From an uncultured Erysipelotrichaceae bacterium (GTDB taxonomy: Bacteria; Bacillota_I; Bacilli_A; Erysipelotrichales; Erysipelotrichaceae), in assembly GCA_902796525.1 (NCBI GenBank), contig CADBPB010000232.1, positions 1-6,234 on the forward strand: a DNA stretch of 6,234 nucleotides, given 5' to 3'. Positions 1-5,412 of the stretch are shown in pieces. Position 1 is the first letter of the stretch, and each line of letters begins with the position of its first letter. A program made the position numbers and the translations under genes. Below the pieces are notes generated by a model. The model saw nothing but the letters and a program-made list of their open reading frames with translations. It had not been told where the DNA came from and did no database searches.

Positions 1-273
1 GAAGACGATGTTCTGTGGGATACCTGCCGCTACATCCGCAGGATGGAAGAAAGGCTTTCTCAGAAAGAACACTTCTGCACCTATGACGCTTTGTGCTACA
101 GGTATGGAACGCATTTCATTTTTCCCGAAAGCATGCTGAAGAAGATGCTGCCGATCGGATCGAGACTGATCCTGGGCTTTATGTTCCGTTCAGCCAAGGA
201 ACATCCTTCCGAATGCAGGGAAGCCAGGATCGATATCGACCGGAAGCTGCGGACTATCCTGGAGAACTGGTGA
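1..273 (+). CDS. Partial CDS: C-terminal part of an acyl-CoA thioester hydrolase/BAAT C-terminal-type alpha/beta hydrolase
   Basis: The frame is open from base 1 and ends at TGA 271-273, giving the last 90 residues of a gene that starts before the window. The fragment opens with EDDVLW, which fits the acidic loop (G/A-E-D-D-x-x-W) that carries the catalytic Asp in BAAT C-terminal hydrolases. YGTHFIFPESML (His38 of the fragment) fits the loop carrying the catalytic His. The end (EHPSECREARIDIDRKL) also resembles bacterial members of this family. Such proteins are thought to act on acyl thioesters or amides in the cytoplasm; the true substrate is unknown. The nucleophile elbow and N-terminus lie outside the window, so the full triad cannot be checked. 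The internal ATG at 43 is not a credible start, because it would remove the Asp loop and the coding pattern runs through it. The family call rests on remembered motifs. Confidence 0.72.
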   Translation, partial: EDDVLWDTCRYIRRMEERLSQKEHFCTYDALCYRYGTHFIFPESMLKKMLPIGSRLILGFMFRSAKEHPSECREARIDIDRKLRTILENW

Positions 274-288
274 TATTTTCCGCATTCT

Positions 289-317
289 TTGACAAAGGTT
301 TTCCCATAAGGTAAAGT
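289..317 (+). promoter_or_regulatory. SigA-type promoter for the acidic lipoprotein gene
   Basis: A perfect -35 box TTGACA (289-294) is followed by exactly 17 bases and a -10-like TAAAGT (312-317, 4 of 6 matches to TATAAT). It begins 15 bases after the upstream stop codon. Transcription would start near 324, leaving an untranslated leader of about 127 bases before the ATG at 451. The -10 box is weak, so this may be a regulated or modest promoter. Confidence 0.6.
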
Positions 318-347
318 TGAACTATAGAAGTTAAGGTTTGTTACTCG

Positions 348-412
348 CTCTTTGAGGCTTATCCTTGAAAAAGATTTTTTGGGTTTTTCAAGATCGGTTC
401 AAAGAGTTTTTT
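348..412 (+). terminator. Long imperfect hairpin plus T-run: intrinsic terminator or leader attenuator
   Basis: CTCTTTGA (348-355) pairs perfectly with TCAAAGAG (399-406). Inside it, CTTGAAAAA (364-372) pairs perfectly with TTTTTCAAG (384-392) around an 11-base loop. The bases between the two stems can partly pair (357-362 with 393-398, including G-U pairs and one mismatch). The outer stem runs straight into TTTTTT (407-412). It could end transcription from the upstream hydrolase gene. It also lies downstream of the predicted promoter at 289-317, so it would sit in the leader of the lipoprotein mRNA and could act as an attenuator. The stems are A/U rich, so strength is uncertain. Confidence 0.6.
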
Positions 413-438
413 AGAAAAATGCTTGTGTTGATCAAGGA
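362..438 (+). promoter_or_regulatory. Possible alternative pairing that would sequester the Shine-Dalgarno sequence
   Basis: TCCTTGA (362-368) is the exact reverse complement of TCAAGGA (432-438), which covers most of the AAGGAGG ribosome binding site. The same bases form the 5' arm of the inner hairpin (364-372 with 384-392), so the two pairings exclude each other. This is the layout of an RNA switch acting on translation. A seven-base match can arise by chance, and no known riboswitch consensus was recognised, so this is a hypothesis only. Confidence 0.25.
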
Positions 439-440
439 GG
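434..440 (+). promoter_or_regulatory. Strong ribosome binding site that decides the lipoprotein start
   Basis: AAGGAGG lies one base before the first in-frame ATG (442), which is too close to serve it, and ten bases before the in-frame ATG at 451. The later ATG also gives a clean lipoprotein signal peptide starting MKKM. I therefore place the start at 451 rather than 442. Confidence 0.75.
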
Positions 441-450
441 TATGATTTTG

Positions 451-1116
451 ATGAAAAAGATGACCGTATTATTATTGAGCCTTCTCATGCTGATTTCGCT
501 GACATCCTGCAAGGCCAAACAGGAGACACCGGAAGAAGAGGCGAATGAGTGGTCAAGGACCGGATTTTTTACCGATGAGAATGAGAATCTGCTGTCGATC
601 ATGAAATCTGATCTGGAGGACTATCCGGGATGGTATGTCGGCGGCATTTTCGGCGATGAGATGTTCGGATGGTATCTTCCGCAGGAAGGAAACAAGCTGC
701 ATGGCGATCTGATTCCCGACTATGAGGATGGGCATCTGATCGCGACCGTATCGGAAGAGGGAGAGGACGGTGTCCTGCTGGAGATCGAAGGAGGAGAGAA
801 GTATCATTTCGTTCCGACCGAGATTCCGGAAGCACCGATCGGTATCAGCGTGAATACCGAAGGCTTGGGGCTGTTTACGGCAGTCTCGGAAGCGGAAGGC
901 GCTTTTGAGGCAGAAGATCCGGTGTCCTCCATGATCCTCAGCCTTTATGAGCCGACGGTATATACTTTGACGGCAGTTACTGCCGAAGGCGGAGAAGACT
1001 GGTCTTTTGTCAAATGGACCAGAAATGGCAGCGACTATTCTACTGATCCGATGCTTACGATCGATTTTGCGGAAAGCGCCGATTATGTTGCGGTATTCGA
1101 ATGGCAAGGAGAATAG
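451..1116 (+). CDS. Acidic lipoprotein with C-terminal InlB B-repeat-like domain, function unknown
   Basis: 221 residues. It begins with a short basic n-region and a hydrophobic stretch (MKKMTVLLLSLLMLISLTSC), a typical signal peptide with lipobox LTSC. Cys20 would be lipidated and the protein anchored on the outer face of the membrane. The mature part is strikingly acidic: by my count 44 Asp/Glu against 8 Lys/Arg in 202 residues. Residues about 38-125 hold a Gly/Trp/acid-rich segment (PGWYVGG, LPQEGN, SEEGEDG) that I recall from similar uncharacterised gut Firmicute lipoproteins. Residues about 130-216 match the pattern of the divergent InlB B-repeat or bacterial-repeat fold: YTLTAVTAEGG, F-V-K-W-T, a D-P-x-L-T-I strand and a final YVAVFE. 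Such beta domains usually bind or scaffold rather than catalyse; no catalytic motif is seen. It has its own promoter and structured leader and lies upstream of a cell-wall carboxypeptidase gene. Lipoprotein call strong, function unknown. Confidence 0.85.
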   Translation: MKKMTVLLLSLLMLISLTSCKAKQETPEEEANEWSRTGFFTDENENLLSIMKSDLEDYPGWYVGGIFGDEMFGWYLPQEGNKLHGDLIPDYEDGHLIATVSEEGEDGVLLEIEGGEKYHFVPTEIPEAPIGISVNTEGLGLFTAVSEAEGAFEAEDPVSSMILSLYEPTVYTLTAVTAEGGEDWSFVKWTRNGSDYSTDPMLTIDFAESADYVAVFEWQGE

Positions 1117-1137
1117 ATCTTTCCTGAACAACAGCGG

Positions 1138-1166
1138 TTGTCCCGATGAAATGAAAACATTACAAT
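1138..1166 (+). promoter_or_regulatory. SigA-type promoter for the carboxypeptidase-prsW unit
   Basis: TTGTCC (1138-1143, 4 of 6) is separated by 17 bases from TACAAT (1161-1166, 5 of 6). The region downstream is A/T rich. Transcription would start near 1173, about 24 bases before the ATG at 1197. No terminator is visible between 1116 and this promoter, so read-through from the lipoprotein gene is also possible. Confidence 0.6.
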
Positions 1167-1186
1167 AGAAATATATATGATGTTTT

Positions 1187-1192
1187 GAGGAG
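1187..1192 (+). promoter_or_regulatory. Ribosome binding site that decides the carboxypeptidase start
   Basis: GAGGAG lies four bases before the ATG at 1197. An in-frame TTG at 1185 overlaps this SD and has no SD of its own, so the TTG is rejected. The spacing to 1197 is slightly short, but the resulting protein begins MKRIIN with an ideal lipoprotein signal. Confidence 0.7.
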
Positions 1193-1196
1193 TGCG

Positions 1197-2195
1197 ATGA
1201 AAAGAATAATAAATCTGATGATTGTCATGATGGTTTGCGTTACGATCGCAGCATGCGGGAATATCGGAAACAAGAAGGATTACGGTCTTGATTATCTTGT
1301 GCTGGTAAATAAGCTGAATCCCTTACCGGAGGACTGGGAAAACAAGGTCCGTACGGTACACTTCACCAATACGGTGGGCGATGATGTGGAAGTCGAAGAA
1401 CGGGCGTATGATGCTTATCTGAAACTGAAGAAAGATCTCAAGAAAGAAGGCATTTCTGTCGACTTGGATTCGGCACGCAGAAGCGTTGCCGCCCAGCAGC
1501 AGATCGTCGATGATTTTACGGAAAAATATGGTGCAGACTATACTGCGAAAGTCGTAGCGAAACCCGGTTATTCCGAGCATCATACGGGTCTGGCTCTGGA
1601 TCTGTACCTGATCATCGATGGGGTCGATGTCGTAGAGAACGAAGACATGGTACAGTATCCGGAAATCTGGGCAAAAATCCATGAAAAACTGGACGACTAT
1701 GGTTTCATTCTCCGCTATCTGCCTGACAAGGAACATATCACGGGTTACGCGTATGAACCTTGGCATATCCGCTATGTGGATGACAAGGAGATCGCAAAGG
1801 AGATCATGGATAAGGGAATCACATTAGAGGGATATCTCGGCGCCGTCAACGAGACCGAGGTCAGTATCGATTATGGAAAGTCCGTTTTGTATACCAAGGC
1901 GGAACTGGATGAAGTCTTCACCAGGATCAAGTGCCAGTTCGCTTCCTGGGAAGGCGTCGAGCTTCATGCTTTGCGTTATGCGGGCGATACCTGCAACAAT
2001 GATGCGAATCTTGTCTGGATAAACTCTTTAAGCGAAGGAGCGAACTATAGCAGGATCAGCGAAGTGTTCAGCGATTTCCATACGCCGGAAGAGGGTTATG
2101 GCACTTTGGAGAAGGATCATGATTATGAAGATTTCCAATGGTGGCTTGCCTGCGGTGAAGACGGAGACTGGGATATTGTCAGTTTCGGCTATTGA
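1197..2195 (+). CDS. D-alanyl-D-alanine carboxypeptidase, VanY/peptidase M15B family, lipoprotein
   Basis: 332 residues from the ATG at 1197. The signal peptide ends in lipobox IAAC (Cys20), so the enzyme is predicted to be membrane-anchored outside the cell. The VanY domain spans about residues 30-215. It shows SARRS (94-95 Arg-Arg, the usual S-x-x-R-S position), the Zn motif S-x-H-x-x-G-x-A-x-D as SEHHTGLALD (Ser126, His128, Asp135) and EPWHIRY (catalytic Glu187, third Zn ligand His190). All key residues are present, so it should be an active zinc D,D-carboxypeptidase trimming the terminal D-Ala of peptidoglycan stem peptides. Residues about 216-332 form an extra domain (YTKAELDEVF, LRYAGD, FQWWLACGEDGDWDIVSFGY) like a domain I recall as a tail on other Firmicute secreted proteins; its role is unknown. 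No van regulatory or ligase genes are nearby, so a vancomycin-resistance role is not suggested. prsW follows after 15 bases, probably in the same transcript. Confidence 0.93.
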   Translation: MKRIINLMIVMMVCVTIAACGNIGNKKDYGLDYLVLVNKLNPLPEDWENKVRTVHFTNTVGDDVEVEERAYDAYLKLKKDLKKEGISVDLDSARRSVAAQQQIVDDFTEKYGADYTAKVVAKPGYSEHHTGLALDLYLIIDGVDVVENEDMVQYPEIWAKIHEKLDDYGFILRYLPDKEHITGYAYEPWHIRYVDDKEIAKEIMDKGITLEGYLGAVNETEVSIDYGKSVLYTKAELDEVFTRIKCQFASWEGVELHALRYAGDTCNNDANLVWINSLSEGANYSRISEVFSDFHTPEEGYGTLEKDHDYEDFQWWLACGEDGDWDIVSFGY

Positions 2196-2210
2196 TAGGA
2201 GGATTCGATT

Positions 2211-2930
2211 ATGGCTGTTATGATTCTGGTTGCTTTGCTTTCGTTCATTCCTTCCATTCTGATGTTTCTTTTTCTGAGAAACAATCGGAAAGAAGATGAA
2301 ACCTATCGCAAAGACTGCAATGCGCTTTTAGGCAAAGGGCTTCTGATCTGCGTGATCGTCTTTCTTGGCGATTTCGCTATAAGCATTCCGTGGAACATGA
2401 CCGGCATCGGCGATAAATATCCGCTGATCGATGAAATATTTACCTGTTTCATCATCAACGCCTTGATCGAAGAAGGCGCCAAGTTCCTGACTGCGAACAA
2501 GTTTATTACGAAAGACAAGTCCAAGACATCGAAGCTGGATGTGATCTCTTTCCTGGTGATCGCTGCGCTGGCATTCGGTCTTCTGGAAGATATCGTCTAT
2601 GCCTTCAATACGAATCTCGGTCAGATCATCGTCCGAGGGATCCTGATGGGCCATGTCCCGTATGCGATGGTGACAGGCCAGCTCTATGGAAAAGGGATCG
2701 CCGAGAAGAAGAAATGGCTGGGCGTCCTTGGTTTTGTCATAGCGGTCCTGCTGCATGGCACCTACAACCTGATGCTGAAAGAAGACCTGCCGGATTGGTC
2801 CGCATTCGTCGTCGTAACGGAGACTGCTCTGGAATTCATCTATATGATCTATATGATCTTCTTTATCCGCAAGAAACGGAATGATCCGGAATACAACCGT
2901 CCGATCTTTACGGAATCACAGGAAGCATAA
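2211..2930 (+). CDS. prsW: PrsW-family intramembrane metalloprotease
   Basis: 239 residues, multi-pass, with an AGGAGG site (2197-2202) eight bases before the ATG. Helices are visible at about 2-22, 42-60, 75-95, 110-132, 137-158, 168-188 and 198-219. The family signature is clear: E-E-x-x-K as ALIEEGAKF (Glu87, Glu88, Lys91), FGLLEDIVYAF (Glu126) in the next helix, GHVPYAM (His148) and LLHGTYN (His182). The Glu pair and the His residues are the proposed metal-binding and catalytic site. In Bacillus subtilis, PrsW makes the first cut in anti-sigma factor RsiW to release SigW in envelope stress. Other relatives belong to the wider CAAX-protease (ABI) superfamily and act on other membrane substrates. 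No sigma/anti-sigma pair is in the window, so the substrate here is unknown. Co-location with two surface lipoprotein genes suggests an envelope role; that link is inference. Confidence 0.9.
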   Translation: MAVMILVALLSFIPSILMFLFLRNNRKEDETYRKDCNALLGKGLLICVIVFLGDFAISIPWNMTGIGDKYPLIDEIFTCFIINALIEEGAKFLTANKFITKDKSKTSKLDVISFLVIAALAFGLLEDIVYAFNTNLGQIIVRGILMGHVPYAMVTGQLYGKGIAEKKKWLGVLGFVIAVLLHGTYNLMLKEDLPDWSAFVVVTETALEFIYMIYMIFFIRKKRNDPEYNRPIFTESQEA

Positions 2931-2938
2931 ACAGACAG

Positions 2939-2962
2939 GCGGTCCTGAAAAGGATCGCTTTT
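2939..2962 (+). terminator. Intrinsic terminator after prsW
   Basis: GCGGTCC (2939-2945) pairs with GGATCGC (2952-2958), seven pairs including one G-U, with loop TGAAAA, followed by TTTT (2959-2962). Flanking AACAG (2930-2934) and CTGTT (2965-2969) can extend the dyad. The T-run is short, so termination may be partial. It overlaps the promoter of the next gene. Confidence 0.65.
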
Positions 2963-2974
2963 ATCTGTTATACT
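2945..2974 (+). promoter_or_regulatory. Extended -10 promoter for corA
   Basis: The -10 box TATACT (2969-2974, 5 of 6) is preceded by TG at 2966-2967, the extended -10 signature. A -35-like CTGAAA (2945-2950, 4 of 6) lies 18 bases upstream, inside the terminator hairpin. Predicted transcription start is near 2981, only about 13 bases before the ATG, so the SD (GAGGAT, 2981-2986) would lie at the very 5' end of the message. Confidence 0.6.
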
Positions 2975-2993
2975 ATTTTAGAGGATATGAGTT

Positions 2994-3911
2994 ATGTATT
3001 ATCTGATCGAACAGACACTGAAAGAAGTATCAAAGGAAGAATATAAGAAAAGCAGGAAACATTCTGTCGCGGTTTTCGGCAGGAAACAATGGGAAGAGTC
3101 AAAAGAGGACTATCCTTTCGCCAACGAGATCGATAATGAACTGGATGAAATGCTGGAAACAAAAGCCAGCGTCAATTTCGATTCGCTGTCAGGCACTTTT
3201 TCGATTCCTGACCGTTTGAATATGGATAATGACGATTACTGTTTCGCTTTCGCTTTGAATCAGAAAGGAATCGTTTTCGTGGATGACAGCGGATACGTGA
3301 AGAATGCCGTCGATGCCATTATCCGGACCAAGAAATGGAATGCGCCTTGCCTGGAACGATTCATCTATGATTTTCTGGATCATATCGTAAAGGACGATCT
3401 GCGGGTGATGGAAAAGTTCGAAAAAGAACTGGATGAAATGGAAACCAAGATCCAGAACGATGAGAAAGATATTTCCTTGAATGAAGCCAACTATGTCCGT
3501 GCCGCGATCCGCTATCTGCTGGTCCATTATGAGCAGCTGATGGATCTTTCACAGGAACTGGATGAAAACGAGAACGGTTTCTTCGACGAAAACAATCTCA
3601 AGTATTTCCATTCCTATATGAGCCGTCTGGATCGTTTATACAACAACGCCGCATCATTAAGAGATTATTCGATACAGATCCGCGATTTCCATCGCGAATC
3701 GATCGCCGTCAAACAGAACAATATCATGACGCTTCTGACGGTCGTCACAAGCGTTTTCATGCCTCTTACGCTGATCACCGGATGGTATGGCATGAACTTC
3801 AGATATATGCCTGAACTGAATCAGCGGATCGCATACCCGATGGTGTTTGTCGTATGCATCATCATCGTTGTCATATCGCTGCTGTACTTCAAGAGAAAGA
3901 AATGGCTTTAA
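2994..3911 (+). CDS. corA: CorA-family magnesium/divalent cation transporter
   Basis: 305 residues, the usual size for CorA. Residues about 1-235 form the cytoplasmic part, with a mixed N-terminal domain followed by long charged helices (about 115-245, rich in Glu/Lys/Asp) that make the funnel of the pentamer. Two C-terminal membrane helices lie at about 244-264 and 281-299. The first ends in the diagnostic Y-G-M-N-F motif (Gly266, Met267, Asn268), which forms the ion-selecting pore mouth, followed by the short loop FRYMPELNQ that also contains the family's M-P-E-L. The protein ends in a basic tail (KRKKWL), as expected for a cytoplasmic C-terminus. It should carry Mg2+, or possibly Co2+/Ni2+/Zn2+, across the cell membrane; sequence alone does not fix the ion. 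AGGA at 2982-2985 lies eight bases from the ATG. The predicted leader is too short for an M-box or other Mg2+ riboswitch. A seven-helix protein follows after 19 bases. Confidence 0.95.
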   Translation: MYYLIEQTLKEVSKEEYKKSRKHSVAVFGRKQWEESKEDYPFANEIDNELDEMLETKASVNFDSLSGTFSIPDRLNMDNDDYCFAFALNQKGIVFVDDSGYVKNAVDAIIRTKKWNAPCLERFIYDFLDHIVKDDLRVMEKFEKELDEMETKIQNDEKDISLNEANYVRAAIRYLLVHYEQLMDLSQELDENENGFFDENNLKYFHSYMSRLDRLYNNAASLRDYSIQIRDFHRESIAVKQNNIMTLLTVVTSVFMPLTLITGWYGMNFRYMPELNQRIAYPMVFVVCIIIVVISLLYFKRKKWL

Positions 3912-3930
3912 ATAAAAAGGGGGATAAGTT

Positions 3931-4623
3931 ATGCGTGAATTGCTGATAAAGACGATGGCTCCTGTCTTATGCATCATGACCTTCTTTGATGCTGTCGCGA
4001 TCTATTTCATGATAAGGGAATTCAAGAAGGGGAGCATCGACCGGCTGCCTTTGCTGACAGGGATCCTGTGCCTGGGGCTGTTTTATGACTCGCTGATCTT
4101 GTCCTGCGGCTTTTTCCTGTCATATGGGACGCTGTTTCATCATCTGAGTCAGATGAGATACATCCTGCATTGTACGCTGATCCCTTTGCTGTTTCCGATC
4201 TGTGCCTATTCTTTGACCGACAATAAAAAGATCATCAGGATCGTCTGGATCCTGTCCGTCATCGTCATGGTCCTGGGCTTTGCCGGGGGACTGATGGTCA
4301 TTACGGAACCGAGAACCGTAGGACAGATCAGGCGTTATGCGACTTCCGACCTCACCGGCAGGTTCTCAAGTACGCTGACTTCTCTGCTGGATACGGTACC
4401 GGTCTTTATCATGATCGGGATCGGCATCTATCTATGGATCAGAAAGAAGAATCCAAACATGTTCCTGGCAGGATTTTTTATGCTGCTGTTCACGTTATTG
4501 GGCATCTTTTTAGGCAAGGATCCTTCCGGCGATCGCAGCCAGAGCCTGATGTTCTATATCAGCATGTTTGGAGAAGCACTGATGGTGTTCTTCCTCTGGC
4601 GGTTTATCCGAAAGAAACGATAA
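3931..4623 (+). CDS. Seven-helix membrane protein of unknown function, cotranscribed with corA
   Basis: 230 residues with an AGGGGG site about seven bases before the ATG. Seven hydrophobic segments stand out at about 5-28, 40-63, 77-95, 101-123, 150-170, 176-194 and 206-226, with a basic C-terminus (RFIRKKR) likely in the cytoplasm. Possible conserved polar residues inside or near helices 2-3 are FYDSLILSCG (Tyr52, Asp53, Gly60), then His70-His71, and MRYILHCTLIP (Arg76, His80, Pro85). Helix 7 carries GEALM (Glu215). I recall similar Y-D-x-x-x-x-x-x-G ... R-[YF]-x-x-H patterns in uncharacterised bacterial multi-pass proteins but cannot name a family. No known transporter, kinase or protease motif is recognised. 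The 19-base gap from corA and the shared terminator downstream indicate one operon, so a link to ion balance is possible but not shown. The gene is real; the function is unknown. Confidence 0.85.
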   Translation: MRELLIKTMAPVLCIMTFFDAVAIYFMIREFKKGSIDRLPLLTGILCLGLFYDSLILSCGFFLSYGTLFHHLSQMRYILHCTLIPLLFPICAYSLTDNKKIIRIVWILSVIVMVLGFAGGLMVITEPRTVGQIRRYATSDLTGRFSSTLTSLLDTVPVFIMIGIGIYLWIRKKNPNMFLAGFFMLLFTLLGIFLGKDPSGDRSQSLMFYISMFGEALMVFFLWRFIRKKR

Positions 4624-4626
4624 AAC

Positions 4627-4649
4627 AAAAGCCCGTGAAGGGCTTTTTT
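4627..4649. terminator. Intrinsic terminator between convergent operons, probably bidirectional
   Basis: AAAAGCCC (4627-4634) pairs with GGGCTTTT (4640-4647) around loop GTGAA, and the T-run continues to 4649. It starts four bases after the seven-helix gene's stop. On the minus strand the same stem is followed by TTTTGTTTTA, so it can also serve the ABC importer operon ending at 4684. Confidence 0.9.
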
Positions 4650-4663
4650 AATGGAAATGACCT

Positions 4664-4679
4664 GCAGGCAAATGCCTGC
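4664..4679 (-). repeat. Short perfect inverted repeat downstream of the ABC ATPase gene
   Basis: GCAGGCA (4664-4670) and TGCCTGC (4673-4679) are perfectly complementary; in RNA six pairs around a four-base loop are likely. It lies just beyond the minus-strand stop codon (4686-4684). It lacks an immediate T-run, so it is more likely a 3' mRNA-stabilising or helper hairpin than a terminator by itself. Confidence 0.5.
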
Positions 4680-4683
4680 TATA

Positions 4684-5412
4684 TCAGGACAGGATCCTCG
4701 CAAGGAACTGCCTGGTCCTTTCATTTTTAGGCTGATTGAAGATCTCGGAAGGCGTTCCTTCTTCCAGAATGACCCCGTCATCCATGAAAATGACCTTGTC
4801 TGCTACTTCTGCAGCAAATTTCATCTCATGCGTTACGATGATCATCGTCATATCCTCCTCCGCCAGTTCCCTGATGACATTCAGCACTTCTCCTACCATT
4901 TCCGGATCCAACGCCGAAGTCGGTTCATCGAAAAGCAGGATCTCGGGATCCATGCACAGAGCCCTGGCGATCGCCACACGCTGTTTCTGTCCGCCGGACA
5001 AGGTAGCGGGGTAGGCGCTGATAAAATCAGCCATGCCGACCTTCTGCAGCTGTTTCATCGCTTCCTGCCTGGCTTCTTCTTTGCTTTTTTTCAGGACCTT
5101 GGTCTGCGCCAGCATGCAGTTGTCCAAGACATTCATATTGCTGAAAAGATTGAACTGCTGAAAGACCATTCCGACTTTCTGGCGATATTCGTTGATATCA
5201 TTCAGTGTTTCGATATCCTGTCCCGATACGATGATCTGTCCTTCGTCGATATCTTCCAGCAGGTTGATGCATCTCAGCAAAGTGCTTTTTCCAGAGCCGC
5301 TTGCACCGATCAGACAGACGACCTCGCCTTTTTCAACATCGAAAGAGACATCGCTGAGTACGACATTTCCTTCGAAGCTCTTTCTGACATTTCTGATCTC
5401 AATGACACTCAT
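4684..5412 (-). CDS. Polar amino acid ABC transporter, ATP-binding protein (GlnQ/TcyN-like)
   Basis: 242 residues, the normal length for this family. All ATPase motifs are intact and in order: Walker A GASGSGKST (36-44), Q-loop VFQQFNLF (Gln85/Gln86), signature LSGGQKQR (138-145), Walker B ILLFDEP (158-164) with catalytic Glu163, D-loop SALD (166-169) and switch His195 in VTHEM. VFQQFNLF and DEPTSALDPEMVGEVL are typical of importers for glutamine, cystine, arginine or histidine. It should work as a cytoplasmic dimer powering the permease encoded just upstream. Its ATG overlaps the permease stop as ATGA, so translation is probably coupled; an AAGGAG site lies eight bases before the start within the permease gene. 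The transported amino acid cannot be told from this subunit. Confidence 0.96.
   Translation of the reverse strand: MSVIEIRNVRKSFEGNVVLSDVSFDVEKGEVVCLIGASGSGKSTLLRCINLLEDIDEGQIIVSGQDIETLNDINEYRQKVGMVFQQFNLFSNMNVLDNCMLAQTKVLKKSKEEARQEAMKQLQKVGMADFISAYPATLSGGQKQRVAIARALCMDPEILLFDEPTSALDPEMVGEVLNVIRELAEEDMTMIIVTHEMKFAAEVADKVIFMDDGVILEEGTPSEIFNQPKNERTRQFLARILS

Noticed and set aside
442..450. ATG at 442 as the lipoprotein start
   Set aside because: Only one base separates it from AGGAGG; the ATG at 451 has workable spacing and a cleaner signal peptide.
553..1131. A 192-codon open frame on the minus strand opposite the acidic lipoprotein gene
   Set aside because: No SD or family resemblance; the plus-strand gene has a clear signal peptide, SD and recognisable domain. 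The composition (many Arg, Ile, His) is typical of an antisense shadow.
1128..1141. Small hairpin ACAAC/GTTGT after the lipoprotein gene as a terminator
   Set aside because: Only five pairs and no T-run; it overlaps the -35 box of the next promoter and is probably chance.
1185..1196. TTG start giving a four-residue longer carboxypeptidase
   Set aside because: The TTG overlaps the SD itself and has no SD upstream; the ATG at 1197 fits better.
1197..2195. Vancomycin-resistance vanY
   Set aside because: No vanHAX, vanRS or other resistance genes nearby; VanY-family carboxypeptidases are common in Firmicutes without resistance.
2841..2858. Tandem direct repeat of TATATGATC
   Set aside because: It lies in frame in a hydrophobic helix of PrsW (IYMIYM); two copies of nine bases in a coding repeat do not suggest a regulatory or mobile element.
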